A stretch of 49,683 nucleotides of DNA from the NCBI GenBank assembly GCA_028871555.1, contig JAGWNA010000016.1:1-49683 (forward strand), read 5' to 3'. The number at the start of each line of letters is the position of its first letter. The first letter of the stretch is position 1. The DNA is from Lysobacteraceae bacterium (GTDB taxonomy: Bacteria; Pseudomonadota; Gammaproteobacteria; Xanthomonadales; Rhodanobacteraceae). Under the pieces are notes generated by a model. The model worked only from the letters and a program-made list of their open reading frames with translations, was not told where the DNA came from and made no database searches. Shown here piece after piece: positions 16,963 to 25,680 of the stretch. A program made the position numbers and the translations under genes.

Positions 16963-17431
16963 GCGGCACACGACCGCTCGCGCGTGGAGCCTGCCCGACG
17001 AAGCGGCTACCGGCCTGCTGGCCAGGCGCGTGGCCGGGGCGCTGCAAGGCGAAGGATTGGTGATTTATCTCGACGGGCCGCTGGGCGCCGGCAAGACCAG
17101 TTTTGCGCGCGCCTTGCTGGCCGCTTGCGGCGTGGGCGAACGCATCAAGAGCCCCACTTACAGCCTGGTCGAAGGCTATGCGGCGCAGGGCCGGCCGGCC
17201 TGGCATCTGGATCTGTACCGGATCGCCGATCCCGGCGAGCTGGAATGGCTGGGCCTGGACGCCCTGGCCGAACCGGCGGCGCTGGTCCTGGTGGAGTGGC
17301 CGGAACGCGGTGCCGGTGCGTTGCCGGCAGCCGACCTGCAACTGCAAATGAGCTATGCCGGCAGCGGCCGCCATGCGTTGCTGCGGGCGTGCACGGCGCG
17401 CGGCGAACGTCTGTTCGAGCAACTGTCCTGA
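16955..17431 (+). CDS. tsaE: tRNA t6A biosynthesis ATPase TsaE
   Basis: A 158-residue P-loop protein that works with TsaB/TsaD to form N6-threonylcarbamoyladenosine at position 37 of ANN-decoding tRNAs. Walker A is GPLGAGKTSF (about residue 43); KSPTYSLVEGY and HLDLYRIADPGELEWLGLD are diagnostic, and VLVEWPERG follows. It starts inside the end of nnr, so translation is probably coupled. Confidence 0.96.
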   Translation: MSERHTTARAWSLPDEAATGLLARRVAGALQGEGLVIYLDGPLGAGKTSFARALLAACGVGERIKSPTYSLVEGYAAQGRPAWHLDLYRIADPGELEWLGLDALAEPAALVLVEWPERGAGALPAADLQLQMSYAGSGRHALLRACTARGERLFEQLS

Positions 17432-17590
17432 TCGCCCTGCCGGCTCTGCGGACATTGCCTAAATGATTGTTTATCATGGCATTTTAGTCGGGCAAATGCG
17501 ACGACAGATCGGTTCGAAATACGCGACTTGAGGTCGATAACTTGATTTGGTCTGATGAATGGCCTGCAGGTCATGGATATTCAAGGAAAA

Positions 17591-19111
17591 ATGGTCTTGC
17601 ATTCATTGCATGACTGCGCTTCAATGCGGCCCATGAGGGGTTACCTGAACAGCTTGCTCGGGCTCGCCGCTGTCGCGATCGCGGCAGCGGCGCCGCTCTG
17701 TGCGGCCGATGCGGCAGAAGTGCAGGCTGCGCGGGTGTGGGCCGGTCCCGAATACACGCGTGTGGTTTTCGATGCCTCCGGCGAGCTGAACTACAGGATC
17801 AGCCAGGCGGGAGATCGGCTGACCGTGGATCTGGGCGACAGCCGGGTCGCCGATGGCTTTGCCGCTCCTGGCGCCCAGGGGCTTTACCGCGGCATGAGCC
17901 ATGCCCGTGTGCATGGCCACCTGCAACTCAATGCCGAGGTGGCAGCGGACAGCCGGTTGAAAAGCTTCGTGCTCAAACCTGCCCATGGCACGGATTACCG
18001 GCTGGTGCTGGATCTGTACCCGGGCCATGACGAGGTTGCCGCGCCGACCGAGGCAGCCGGACCCCGCAGCGAACGGGTGGCAGCCCGGCATCGTGCGGTG
18101 CCCAGGCACGGCAGCCTGGCGTCGGTACGTCAGGCGGCGGCCATGCTCGACGGCGAGCGCAAGGTGGTGGTCTGCATCGATGCCGGTCACGGCGGCAAGG
18201 ATTCCGGTGCCCGCGGCCCGGATGGCACGCTGGAGAAGAACATCACCCTGGCCGTGGCCCGCGACCTGGCGGAGCAGATCGATCGCCAGCCGGGCATGCA
18301 GGCCGTGCTGACCCGCAACGGCGATTACTTCATCCCGCTCAAGCAGCGCTATCAGATCGCACGCGAGAACAACGCCGACCTGTTCGTGTCGATCCACGCC
18401 GATTCCTACGTCACCGACGATGCCAGGGGCTCGTCGGTGTGGGTGCTGTCGCCGCGCGGCAAGACCAGCGAAGCCGCCCGCTGGCTCGCCGACCGCGAGA
18501 ATCGCGCCGACCTGATCGGCGGCACCACGCTGGACGACAAGGACGATGGCCTGGCCAAGGTGCTGCTGGATCTGCAGCAGGGCTGGGCCATGCAGGCCAG
18601 CGACGTGGTCGCCGGCAACGTGCTCAAGGCGCTGGCCCGGCTCGGGCCGACCCATCGCGGCTATGTCGAGCGCGCCAACTTCGTGGTGCTGCGTTCGCCG
18701 GACGTGCCCTCGATCCTGGTCGAGACCGCCTTCATCAGCAATCCGCTCGAGGAGCGCAAGTTGCGCGATGCGGCGCACCAGCGGCAGCTCGCCGAGGCGA
18801 TCATGGGCGGCGTGAAGAGCTATTTCGAGTCCACGCCGCCGCAAGGCACCTGGTTCGCCGCCCAGGCGGCGGCCGGCAACGACCTCGATCCGGCATCGCG
18901 CAGTCGCCACGGCAGCGGCACGACGCTGGCCAGCAACCGGTCGGCGCGCGCGGGGCGGCGTGCGCACGACGTCCATCGGGTCGGCCGTGGCGAGAGCCTG
19001 GGCAGCATCGCGCGGCGTTACGGCGTCAGTGTCGATGCGTTGAAGGACGCCAACCGGATCGACAGCAACACGGTGCGCGCCGGCACCGTGCTGACCATTC
19101 CCGCCAGCTGA
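17591..19111 (+). CDS. amiC: N-acetylmuramoyl-L-alanine amidase with AMIN and LysM domains
   Basis: An exported zinc amidase that splits septal peptidoglycan during cell separation. After a signal peptide (RGYLNSLLGLAAVAI, cleavage near ADA) come an AMIN domain, a linker and an Amidase_3 domain. The zinc/catalytic residues are in DAGHGGKDSGA, the Glu of GTLEKNI, VSIHADSY and the Glu of LVETAFISN. A C-terminal LysM (HRVGRGESLGSIARRYGVS to TVLTIPAS) binds peptidoglycan. The start is uncertain: ATG 17591 has AAGGA just upstream, ATG 17624 sits directly before the signal peptide, and the frame opens at 17555. The gap before it (17432-17590) is unusually AT-rich and may hold a promoter. Confidence 0.92.
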   Translation: MVLHSLHDCASMRPMRGYLNSLLGLAAVAIAAAAPLCAADAAEVQAARVWAGPEYTRVVFDASGELNYRISQAGDRLTVDLGDSRVADGFAAPGAQGLYRGMSHARVHGHLQLNAEVAADSRLKSFVLKPAHGTDYRLVLDLYPGHDEVAAPTEAAGPRSERVAARHRAVPRHGSLASVRQAAAMLDGERKVVVCIDAGHGGKDSGARGPDGTLEKNITLAVARDLAEQIDRQPGMQAVLTRNGDYFIPLKQRYQIARENNADLFVSIHADSYVTDDARGSSVWVLSPRGKTSEAARWLADRENRADLIGGTTLDDKDDGLAKVLLDLQQGWAMQASDVVAGNVLKALARLGPTHRGYVERANFVVLRSPDVPSILVETAFISNPLEERKLRDAAHQRQLAEAIMGGVKSYFESTPPQGTWFAAQAAAGNDLDPASRSRHGSGTTLASNRSARAGRRAHDVHRVGRGESLGSIARRYGVSVDALKDANRIDSNTVRAGTVLTIPAS

Positions 19112-19222
19112 GCCGCGCCATTCCATCGGTGTGGCGTCGGCCCGGGCGAGGCCGGCGCGGGCGGGCGGCCGATCCGCCGCGCCGGCACTGAACTTGTCGC
19201 GCGATTCCCTTAAGCTTGGCGG

Positions 19223-21016
19223 ATGTCCGCGATCCGTCTGCTGCCGCCCGAACTCATCAACCAGATCGCCGCCGGCGAGGTGATCGAACGACCGTCCTCG
19301 GTGGTCAAGGAGCTGGTGGAAAACAGTCTCGATGCCGGTGCCGGCCGCATCGAGGTGGATATCGAGGCCGGCGGCTCCCGCCTGATCCGGGTGCGCGACG
19401 ACGGCGGCGGCATCGTATCCGATGAACTGTCGCTGGCGGTGGCCTCGCACGCGACCAGCAAGATCGGCAGCTTCGACGATCTGGAACACGTCGCCAGCAT
19501 GGGTTTTCGCGGCGAGGCACTGGCCTCGGTCTCGTCGGTGTCGCGGTTTGCGCTGACCTCGCGTGCGCGCGGCCGGGACGCCGCCTTTCGCATCGAAGTC
19601 GACGGCGGCAGGTTGCAGGCGGCGCGTCCCGCGCAGCATCCGGCAGGTACCAGCGTGGAAGTGCGCGACCTGTTCTACAACGTGCCGGCGCGGCGAAAAT
19701 TCCTGCGCGCCGAGCGCACCGAATTCGCGCATATCGACGATCTGCTGAAGTCGCTGGCACTGGCCCGCGGCACGGTGGAGTTCCGGCTCAGCCACAACGG
19801 CAAGCCGGTACGGATATGGAAGGTTGCCGGCGACGATCAGGCCGCACTGCAGCGGGTGGCCGAGGTGCTGGGCGAGGAGTTTCCCGCGCAGAGCCTGCGC
19901 ATCGATCACGCCATGGCCGGCTTGCACCTGTCCGGTTGGGTGGGCTTGCCGACGGCATCGCGCGCGCAGGCCGATGCGCAGTATTTCTACGTCAACGGCC
20001 GGCTGGTGCGCGACCGCATCGTGGCTCATGCGGTGCGCCAGGCCTATGCCGATGTGCTGTTTCACGGCCGGCATGCCGCGTTCGTGCTGTATCTGCAGCT
20101 CGACCCGGCCGGCGTGGACGTGAACGTGCATCCGGCCAAGCACGAAGTGCGCTTTCGCGAGCAGCGGCTGGTGCACGATTTTCTCTTTCGCACCCTGCAC
20201 GAGGCGTTGGCGCAGACGCGTGCCGGACAGCAGGCGGATGCGGTGCCGGCGGTGGGCGATCGGCATGCCGCGCCGCCGTCTTCGCCGATGGCGTGGTCCG
20301 GTCAATCCAGCCAGAGCCGGCTGAATCTCGGCGTGCGCGATGCGCCGCTGGCCGGCTATGCCGCCTTGCTCGGCGAATCGCCGTCGGCATCGCGGGCCCC
20401 TGCGCCGATGCCGGAAGCGGATGCGGGCGAAGCGCCGCCACTGGGTTTTGCGATCGCCCAGCTGAAGAACATTTTCGTATTGGCCGAGAATGCGCAGGGT
20501 CTGGTGCTGGTGGACATGCATGCGGCACACGAACGCATCACCTACGAAAAACTGAAGTCCGCCCGCGCATGCAGCAATCTGCGTTCGCAGATGTTGCTGG
20601 TGCCGCTGAGCATCGCGGTGAGTGCGCGGGAAGCCGCCGCCGCCGAGGAGCATGCCGAGGCGCTGGCCGACTGGGGCCTCGAACTGTCGCGCAGCGGCCC
20701 GTCGACGATCGTGGTGCGACGCATACCGGCACTGCTGGAAGGCGCGGATGTCGGCCAGCTCAGTCGCGACGTACTGGCCGAGCTGGCCCAGCACGGCAGT
20801 TCGCGGCGCTTGCAGGAGCTGGAGAACGAATTGCTTTCGACCATGGCCTGCCACGGCTCGGTGCGTGCCGGGCGCCGTCTGACCCTGCCGGAAATGAATG
20901 CCCTGCTGCGCGAGATGGAGGCGACCGAACGCTCCGGCCAGTGCAATCACGGGCGCCCGACCTGGACCCAGCTGAGCCTGGGGGAGCTCGACAGGCTTTT
21001 CATGCGCGGCCGCTGA
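19223..21016 (+). CDS. mutL: DNA mismatch repair protein MutL
   Basis: 597 residues. The N-terminal GHKL ATPase has [35 protein letters not shown] and [14 protein letters not shown]. The transducer domain contains [11 protein letters not shown] and [12 protein letters not shown]. The C-terminal domain has [12 protein letters not shown], matching the metal-binding endonuclease motif DQHAx2Ex4E with Q changed to M, the form seen in Pseudomonas. This suggests an active nicking MutL in a MutH-less organism. The gene follows amiC as in E. coli, but miaA and hfq do not follow. Confidence 0.97.
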   Translation: MSAIRLLPPELINQIAAGEVIERPSSVVKELVENSLDAGAGRIEVDIEAGGSRLIRVRDDGGGIVSDELSLAVASHATSKIGSFDDLEHVASMGFRGEALASVSSVSRFALTSRARGRDAAFRIEVDGGRLQAARPAQHPAGTSVEVRDLFYNVPARRKFLRAERTEFAHIDDLLKSLALARGTVEFRLSHNGKPVRIWKVAGDDQAALQRVAEVLGEEFPAQSLRIDHAMAGLHLSGWVGLPTASRAQADAQYFYVNGRLVRDRIVAHAVRQAYADVLFHGRHAAFVLYLQLDPAGVDVNVHPAKHEVRFREQRLVHDFLFRTLHEALAQTRAGQQADAVPAVGDRHAAPPSSPMAWSGQSSQSRLNLGVRDAPLAGYAALLGESPSASRAPAPMPEADAGEAPPLGFAIAQLKNIFVLAENAQGLVLVDMHAAHERITYEKLKSARACSNLRSQMLLVPLSIAVSAREAAAAEEHAEALADWGLELSRSGPSTIVVRRIPALLEGADVGQLSRDVLAELAQHGSSRRLQELENELLSTMACHGSVRAGRRLTLPEMNALLREMEATERSGQCNHGRPTWTQLSLGELDRLFMRGR

Positions 21017-21099
21017 CCCTGCGCTTGCGGTGCGCGCAAACGGACGGCCATACTTGGCTCACGCCGCGCGTGGGACCACATTCGAATAACCCGATTGGC

Positions 21100-21169
21100 A
21101 GGTGCGCACCTTGTGCGCAATCACAGGTCGCGTCGCAGCATGTTTTCGCCCACAGGGTGGGCTCCTACC
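21100..21169. repeat. Degenerate REP pair upstream of the DUF1684 gene
   Basis: A left arm resembling GGTGCGCACCTTGTGCGC and a right arm CGCCCACAGGGTGGGCTCC belong to the same families as the better-preserved elements at 22054, 25601, 39338 and 48375, but they no longer pair well with each other. Confidence 0.6.
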
Positions 21170-21181
21170 GGAATTGTCGCC

Positions 21182-22054
21182 GTGCATGACCAAACCCCGG
21201 CTGCTACCGCCGCGACACCTGAGTACACGCAGCAAATCGAGCAATGGCGCGCCGACCGGGTCGCGCGGCTCACGGCACCTGGCGGCTGGCTGAGCCTGAT
21301 CGGACTGGAATGGCTGAAGGAAGGCGACAACCGCGTCGGAACCGCCGCCGACAACGACATCGTGCTCAAGGCCGGGCCTGCGCATCTGGGTACCGTGACC
21401 CTGGACAAGGGCGGCGCCGTGCATATCGTGCTGGCCAGGGAAAGTGGCGCCACGATCGACGGCAGGCCCGGGGCTGAAGCGGCGCTGATCGACGACAAGC
21501 ATGCGATCGACGGTGCCGCGCCGACCGGGGTGAGCTTCGGCAGCGCGAACTTCCATGTGATCGATCGCGACGGCCGCAAGGCGCTGCGGGTGAAGGACAG
21601 CGACGCGGTCACGCGCAAGGATTTCCTCGGCATCGATTACTTTCCGATCGATCCGTCGTGGCACATCGTTGCCGACTGGGTGCCATTCGATCCGCCGCAT
21701 GCGCTGGAGATAGGCACCGTGATCGGCAGCATCGACAAGGTCGCCGTGCCGGGCAAGGCGGTGTTCCGGCGCGATGGCCGCACTTGCGAGCTGTTGCCCT
21801 ATCAGGAGGAGCCGGGCGGCAAGCTGTTTTTCGTGATCGCCGACCGCACTTCCGGCAGGGAGACCTATGGTGCGGCGCGCTTTCTTTACGCCGCGCTGCC
21901 GAAGGGCGGCAAGGTGATGCTCGATTTCAACGAGGCCTACAATCCGCCGTGCGCGTTCACCCCGTTTGCGACCTGCCCGCTGGCGCCGCCGGAGAACCGG
22001 CTGGATCTGCACGTGACCGCCGGCGAGAAAAAATATCGCGGTGGGGGCCACTGA
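21182..22054 (+). CDS. DUF1684 domain protein
   Basis: About 290 residues; a family of unknown function common in proteobacteria and actinobacteria. Recognisable segments are TAPGGWLSLIGLEWLKEGDNRVG, split here as the APGGWLSLIGLEWL signature, a forkhead-associated-like beta region, RKDFLGIDYFPIDPSWHIVA and the C-terminal cysteine-containing CAFTPFATCPLAPPENRL. No signal peptide is visible. I placed the start at GTG 21182 because all earlier starts (TTG 21095, ATG 21140) lie inside REP-like repeat sequence. Its stop codon abuts the long inverted repeat at 22054. Confidence 0.75.
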   Translation: MHDQTPAATAATPEYTQQIEQWRADRVARLTAPGGWLSLIGLEWLKEGDNRVGTAADNDIVLKAGPAHLGTVTLDKGGAVHIVLARESGATIDGRPGAEAALIDDKHAIDGAAPTGVSFGSANFHVIDRDGRKALRVKDSDAVTRKDFLGIDYFPIDPSWHIVADWVPFDPPHALEIGTVIGSIDKVAVPGKAVFRRDGRTCELLPYQEEPGGKLFFVIADRTSGRETYGAARFLYAALPKGGKVMLDFNEAYNPPCAFTPFATCPLAPPENRLDLHVTAGEKKYRGGGH

Positions 22055-22156
22055 AGCCTGCCTACCGTAGGAGCGCACCCTGTGCGCGAATGCTTTTTCT
22101 TCACCTTTGGCAAAACGCATTCGCGCACAGGGTGCGCTCCTACGGTAGGCAGGCTT
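22054..22156. repeat. Perfect 40-bp-arm inverted repeat (REP pair)
   Basis: Arms 22054-22093 and 22117-22156 are perfect reverse complements, with a 23-base loop flanked by TTTT and AAAA. The element exactly fills the space between the stop codons of the DUF1684 gene and the converging enoyl-CoA hydratase gene, so it may act as a bidirectional terminator or 3'-end stabiliser. Confidence 0.9.
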
Positions 22157-22939
22157 TCAGCAGCCCTTGAATTCGGCTTTGCGCTTTTCCAGGAACGCGG
22201 TGGTGCCTTCGCGCATGTCCTCGGTGGAGAACGCCAGCGCGAAAGCCTGCGTCTCGAATTCCAGCCCTTGATCGATCGCCGTTTCGCCGCCGCCGAGCAC
22301 GGCATCGAGAATGCCGGCGGCCGCCAGCGGTGCGGCGGCGGCAAGTTGATCGGCCAGCGCATCAACCGTCTCGTCCAGGGTCTCGGGCGGCGCGAGGCGG
22401 GTGACCAGACCCAGTTCAAAGGCGCGCTGGGCGCCAATCACGGTTCCGGTCAGGCACAGCTCCAGCGCCGCCCCGCGGCCAGCCAGCCGCTGCAGGCGCT
22501 GGGTGCCGCCGAAGCCGGGGATCAGGCCGAGGTTGATTTCCGGCTGGCCGAACTTCGCCTTCGCGCTGGCCACGCGCAGATGGCAGGCCATGGCCAGCTC
22601 CATGCCGCCGCCCAGTGCGAAGCCCTGGATCCGTGCGATGACCGGTTTGCCGAGCCGTTCGATCGCACTCATCAAACGCTGGCCGGCACGCGAGAAAGCC
22701 TGCGCCTGCACCGGCGTGTAGCCGTGCATTTCGGCGATATCGGCACCGGCGACGAACGCCTTCTCGCCGGCTCCGCTCAACACCACCACCCGCACGGCAT
22801 CGTCCTGCGCAGCCTGCGCAAAGGCGATGGCCAACTCGTTGATGGTGTCGCGATCGAGTGCATTGAGCTTGTCGGGGCGGTCGATGATGATCGTGCGTAT
22901 TGCGCCGCGGTTGCCGATTTGCAGATTGCGATAGGCCAT
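22157..22939 (-). CDS. Enoyl-CoA hydratase
   Basis: A 260-residue crotonase that hydrates trans-2-enoyl-CoA in beta-oxidation or amino acid catabolism. The oxyanion-hole segment KAFVAGADI and both catalytic glutamates are present: GGGMELAMACHLR and FGQPEINLGLIPGFGGTQRL. This is the short-chain hydratase (crotonase/FadB1x) pattern, and the C-terminus EGTTAFLEKRKAEFKG is typical. It could serve the leucine/valine pathways encoded further along, but it is not in an operon with them. Confidence 0.92.
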   Translation of the reverse strand: MAYRNLQIGNRGAIRTIIIDRPDKLNALDRDTINELAIAFAQAAQDDAVRVVVLSGAGEKAFVAGADIAEMHGYTPVQAQAFSRAGQRLMSAIERLGKPVIARIQGFALGGGMELAMACHLRVASAKAKFGQPEINLGLIPGFGGTQRLQRLAGRGAALELCLTGTVIGAQRAFELGLVTRLAPPETLDETVDALADQLAAAAPLAAAGILDAVLGGGETAIDQGLEFETQAFALAFSTEDMREGTTAFLEKRKAEFKGC

Positions 22940-23105
22940 GGATAGATCCCCGGGGATGTGAAATCGCGATGGTAGCAGCGGGAACCTTTGCCACGACCCG
23001 GTTTCTCAAGCCCGGGTACCATTCGCTGCAGAAATTCCGCGAACCGCTTAGGATGCCCGCTACGGATTCGCCGCCGCGATCCGGGAAGGCCCGATGGAGA
23101 AAGGC

Positions 23106-23831
23106 ATGACAAAGCTGCGTTGGTTGTTGCCTGGCGTGTTGCTGCTCGGTGCAGTGGCGCATGCGCAGGGTCGCGCGCCAGCGGCAGCATCGACGGACAA
23201 GCTGGACAAGGCCAAGCTTTCGTATGCGATCGGCTACCAGATCGGCAGCCAGTTCGCCGACGGCAAGCCGGAAGTGGACATACCCACGCTGCAGCGGGCG
23301 ATCGAGGATGCCTACGCCAGGCGGCGTCCCACTGTGTCGATGCAGGACATGCAGCAGCAGCTGCAACGCCTCAATGCGCAGATGCATGCCGATGCGCTGG
23401 CTGAATTCAAGCGCATAGCCAAGGCCAACGAACGCAAGAGCGAGGCCTTCATGGCGCATAACCGGCAGCAGCCGGGGGTGGTGCAGTTGCCCTCGGGCAT
23501 CCAGTACCAGGTGCTTCAAAAAGGCTCCGGTTCGACCAGCCCGACGGTAGCCAGCACGGTTACGGTGAATTATCGCGGCATGCTGGTCGACGGCACCGAG
23601 TTCGACAATACCTGGGCCCGCGGCACTCCGGTCAGCTTCGCCGTCAACTCGGTCCTTTCGGGCTGGCAGGACGTGATCCCGCGCATGCACGTGGGCGACC
23701 GCTGGAAGGTGGTGATTCCGCCCCGGCTGGCTTACGGAGAGGCCGGTGCGTTGCCGCGGATCGGTCCGAATGAGGCGCTGGTCTTCGACATCCAGTTGCT
23801 CGACATCAAGGCCGGTGCGGGCAAGCCATGA
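23106..23831 (+). CDS. FKBP-type peptidyl-prolyl isomerase (FkpA/Mip-like)
   Basis: About 241 residues, exported. The signal peptide TKLRWLLPGVLLLGAVAHAQG is followed by the N-terminal dimerisation domain KLSYAIGYQIGSQFADG (helical) and then the FKBP domain with VNYRGMLVDGTEFDNTW, GWQDVIPRMHVGDRWKVVIPPRLAYGEAG and ALVFDIQLLDI. It folds periplasmic proteins. ATG 23106 is preceded by GAGAAAGG; ATG 23094 is an alternative adding four residues. Confidence 0.94.
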   Translation: MTKLRWLLPGVLLLGAVAHAQGRAPAAASTDKLDKAKLSYAIGYQIGSQFADGKPEVDIPTLQRAIEDAYARRRPTVSMQDMQQQLQRLNAQMHADALAEFKRIAKANERKSEAFMAHNRQQPGVVQLPSGIQYQVLQKGSGSTSPTVASTVTVNYRGMLVDGTEFDNTWARGTPVSFAVNSVLSGWQDVIPRMHVGDRWKVVIPPRLAYGEAGALPRIGPNEALVFDIQLLDIKAGAGKP

Positions 23832-23858
23832 CACCGGCGAGTGGTAACATCGCAGGGC

Positions 23859-24659
23859 ATGCCAGATGACTCCGCCCTCGCCGCAACGCTTCCGCTGACC
23901 CCCTGCATCGGCATCTGCCGGCTGGATGATCACGGCTATTGCATCGGTTGCCGGCGCACGGACGTGGAGATCGGCCGCTGGCTGGTGATGAGCGATGCCG
24001 AGCGGCAGCATGTCATGCACGAAATCCTGCCCGCCAGGCACCGGCAGGCGCAGGGCACCACGATCGTGATGAATACGCTGCGGAACGCCCTGCTGCCGCT
24101 GTCGGCGCCACCGACGGGTCCTGGCTGGAATCACGCCGACATGACCGCTCTGCTCGGTCACGTCACGCGCCATCCGGCAGCCGTGCTGGTCGGTTTGCGC
24201 GAAGGTGCGCAGCCGCATCTGGTGCTCACCGTGCGCACCGATCAGCTGCAGGCGCACGCGGGCCAGGTGGCGTTTCCCGGCGGTCGCAGCGATCCCGATG
24301 ACGCCGATGCGCTAGCCACGGCGCTGCGCGAAAGCGAGGAGGAGATCGGCCTCGATCGTACGCTGGTGACGCCGCTGGGTTATCTGGATCGCTTCGAGAC
24401 GATCAGCGGCTACTGCATCACCCCGGTGGTGGCGAGCATTGCCGCCGAGGCGCAATGGCGACCGGCACCGGACGAGGTCGCCGAAGTGTTCGAGGTACCG
24501 CTGGCATTCTTCCTGGATCCGGCGAATCGGCGCCGCTACACGATGGAGTTTCGCGGCGAGCGACGGCCGATGGTGGAATTCGTCCATGGCCGCCATCGCA
24601 TCTGGGGCGCCACGGCCGCGATGCTGTGCAATCTTCTGCAGCGGATGGGGCACGCCTGA
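23859..24659 (+). CDS. DUF1289-Nudix fusion (CoA pyrophosphatase-like)
   Basis: 266 residues in two parts. Residues 1-60 form a DUF1289 (Fe-S-type) module: PCIGICRLDDHGYCIGCRRT with four cysteines. Residues 75-266 form a Nudix hydrolase with the CoA-pyrophosphatase signature HAGQVAFPGGRSDPDDAD then ALRESEEEIGL. NudL-type enzymes cleave CoA to phosphopantetheine and 3',5'-ADP. The two modules are separate proteins in many bacteria. A TAACAT -10 box (23844-23849) lies 9 bases before the ATG, so the transcript may have almost no leader. GTG 23841 is another possible start. Confidence 0.85.
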   Translation: MPDDSALAATLPLTPCIGICRLDDHGYCIGCRRTDVEIGRWLVMSDAERQHVMHEILPARHRQAQGTTIVMNTLRNALLPLSAPPTGPGWNHADMTALLGHVTRHPAAVLVGLREGAQPHLVLTVRTDQLQAHAGQVAFPGGRSDPDDADALATALRESEEEIGLDRTLVTPLGYLDRFETISGYCITPVVASIAAEAQWRPAPDEVAEVFEVPLAFFLDPANRRRYTMEFRGERRPMVEFVHGRHRIWGATAAMLCNLLQRMGHA

Positions 24660-24739
24660 TCGTCCGTCCCCGATCCGATGCGCTGTCCGGTGCATGATGC
24701 GGGTTGCACCATCCGAGCCTACCTTGAAACGGTTCCGCC

Positions 24740-25591
24740 ATGAGCTTGAAGACCACCCTGATCGACCCGTCCACTCTCGCCGCGCTGGCGCCGAAAGAGG
24801 CGCTCATCGTCGATTGCCGTTTCGATCTGGCCGATCCGCAGCAGGGGCAGCGCGATTATCTGGGCGGCCATGTTCCGGGTGCGGTCTACGCCAGCCTGGA
24901 CCGCGACCTGTCCGATCTCTCGCGGCAGGCCGCAGGCCTCGGCCGCCATCCACTGCCGCTGGAATCGGCGTTCAACGCGCTGCTGTCGCGCTGGGGCTGG
25001 CGCGCGGGCATGCAGGTGGTCAGTTACGACGCGGCCGGCGGCGCGCTGGCCGCGGCGCGGTTGTGGTGGATGCTGCGCCTGGCCGGAGTGCAGGCGGTTG
25101 CCGTGCTGGATGGCGGCTACGCCGCCTGGCTGGCCGCGGGCCTGCCGGTCGAGGCCGGTCAACCGGCCGCACGGATGCCGAGCGAGCTGGCGCTGCGTTA
25201 TGCGCCGGCGCAGCTGCTCATCGAGCCTGCCGTACTGCGCGATCGCCCGGATCAACTGCTGCTCGATGCGCGCGCCGCGCCGCGCTATCGCGGCGAGATC
25301 GAGCCGATCGATACGGTCGGCGGCCATGTGCCCGGCGCGTTGAATCGTCCGTTCACCGACAATCTCGGCAGTGACGGTCGCTTCAAGCCGCCGGCCCAAC
25401 TGCATGACGAGTTCCTCGCACTGCTGGGCCCGGTCCCCCCGTCCGGCGTGGTGCACATGTGCGGCTCCGGCGTCACCGCCTGCCACAACCTGCTGGCGAT
25501 GGAGCATGCCGGGCTGCGGGGTTCGCGGCTTTTTGCGCCGTCATGGAGCGGCTGGGTCAGCGACCCGGCACGGCCGGTCGCCAAAGGCTGA
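24740..25591 (+). CDS. sseA: 3-mercaptopyruvate sulfurtransferase
   Basis: 283 residues with two rhodanese domains. The first is inactive (VDCRFDLADP, YLGGHVPGAVYA) and the second carries the catalytic cysteine in HMCGSGVTACHNL (about residue 240). The CGSGVTA loop is the mercaptopyruvate sulfurtransferase form, distinct from the CRKGVT of thiosulfate sulfurtransferase. It moves sulfur from 3-mercaptopyruvate to thiol acceptors. It converges with the following gene across an inverted repeat. Confidence 0.94.
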   Translation: MSLKTTLIDPSTLAALAPKEALIVDCRFDLADPQQGQRDYLGGHVPGAVYASLDRDLSDLSRQAAGLGRHPLPLESAFNALLSRWGWRAGMQVVSYDAAGGALAAARLWWMLRLAGVQAVAVLDGGYAAWLAAGLPVEAGQPAARMPSELALRYAPAQLLIEPAVLRDRPDQLLLDARAAPRYRGEIEPIDTVGGHVPGALNRPFTDNLGSDGRFKPPAQLHDEFLALLGPVPPSGVVHMCGSGVTACHNLLAMEHAGLRGSRLFAPSWSGWVSDPARPVAKG

Positions 25592-25600
25592 CCCCTCTCG

Positions 25601-25677
25601 CGTAGGAGCGCACCCTGTGCGCGATGCTTTTTGTCCGGGCGTGGGCAAAAGCATCGCGCACAGGGTGCGCTCCTACG
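25601..25677. repeat. Perfect 31-bp-arm inverted repeat (REP pair)
   Basis: Arms 25601-25631 and 25647-25677 are perfect reverse complements with a 15-base loop. Each arm starts CGTAGGAGCGCACCCTGTGC and the inner ends are TTTT/AAAA. It lies between the converging stop codons of sseA (25591) and the crotonase gene (25681). Confidence 0.9.
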
Positions 25678-25680
25678 GTC

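Noticed and set aside
14350..16971. An 873-codon minus-strand frame running from queG across all of nnr
   Set aside because: Only the first 357 codons before the stop are QueG; the upstream part is the antisense shadow of nnr in GC-rich DNA.
17621..20950. A 1,109-codon minus-strand frame opposite amiC and mutL
   Set aside because: No family features, composition of an antisense shadow, and both opposing genes are well-conserved proteins.
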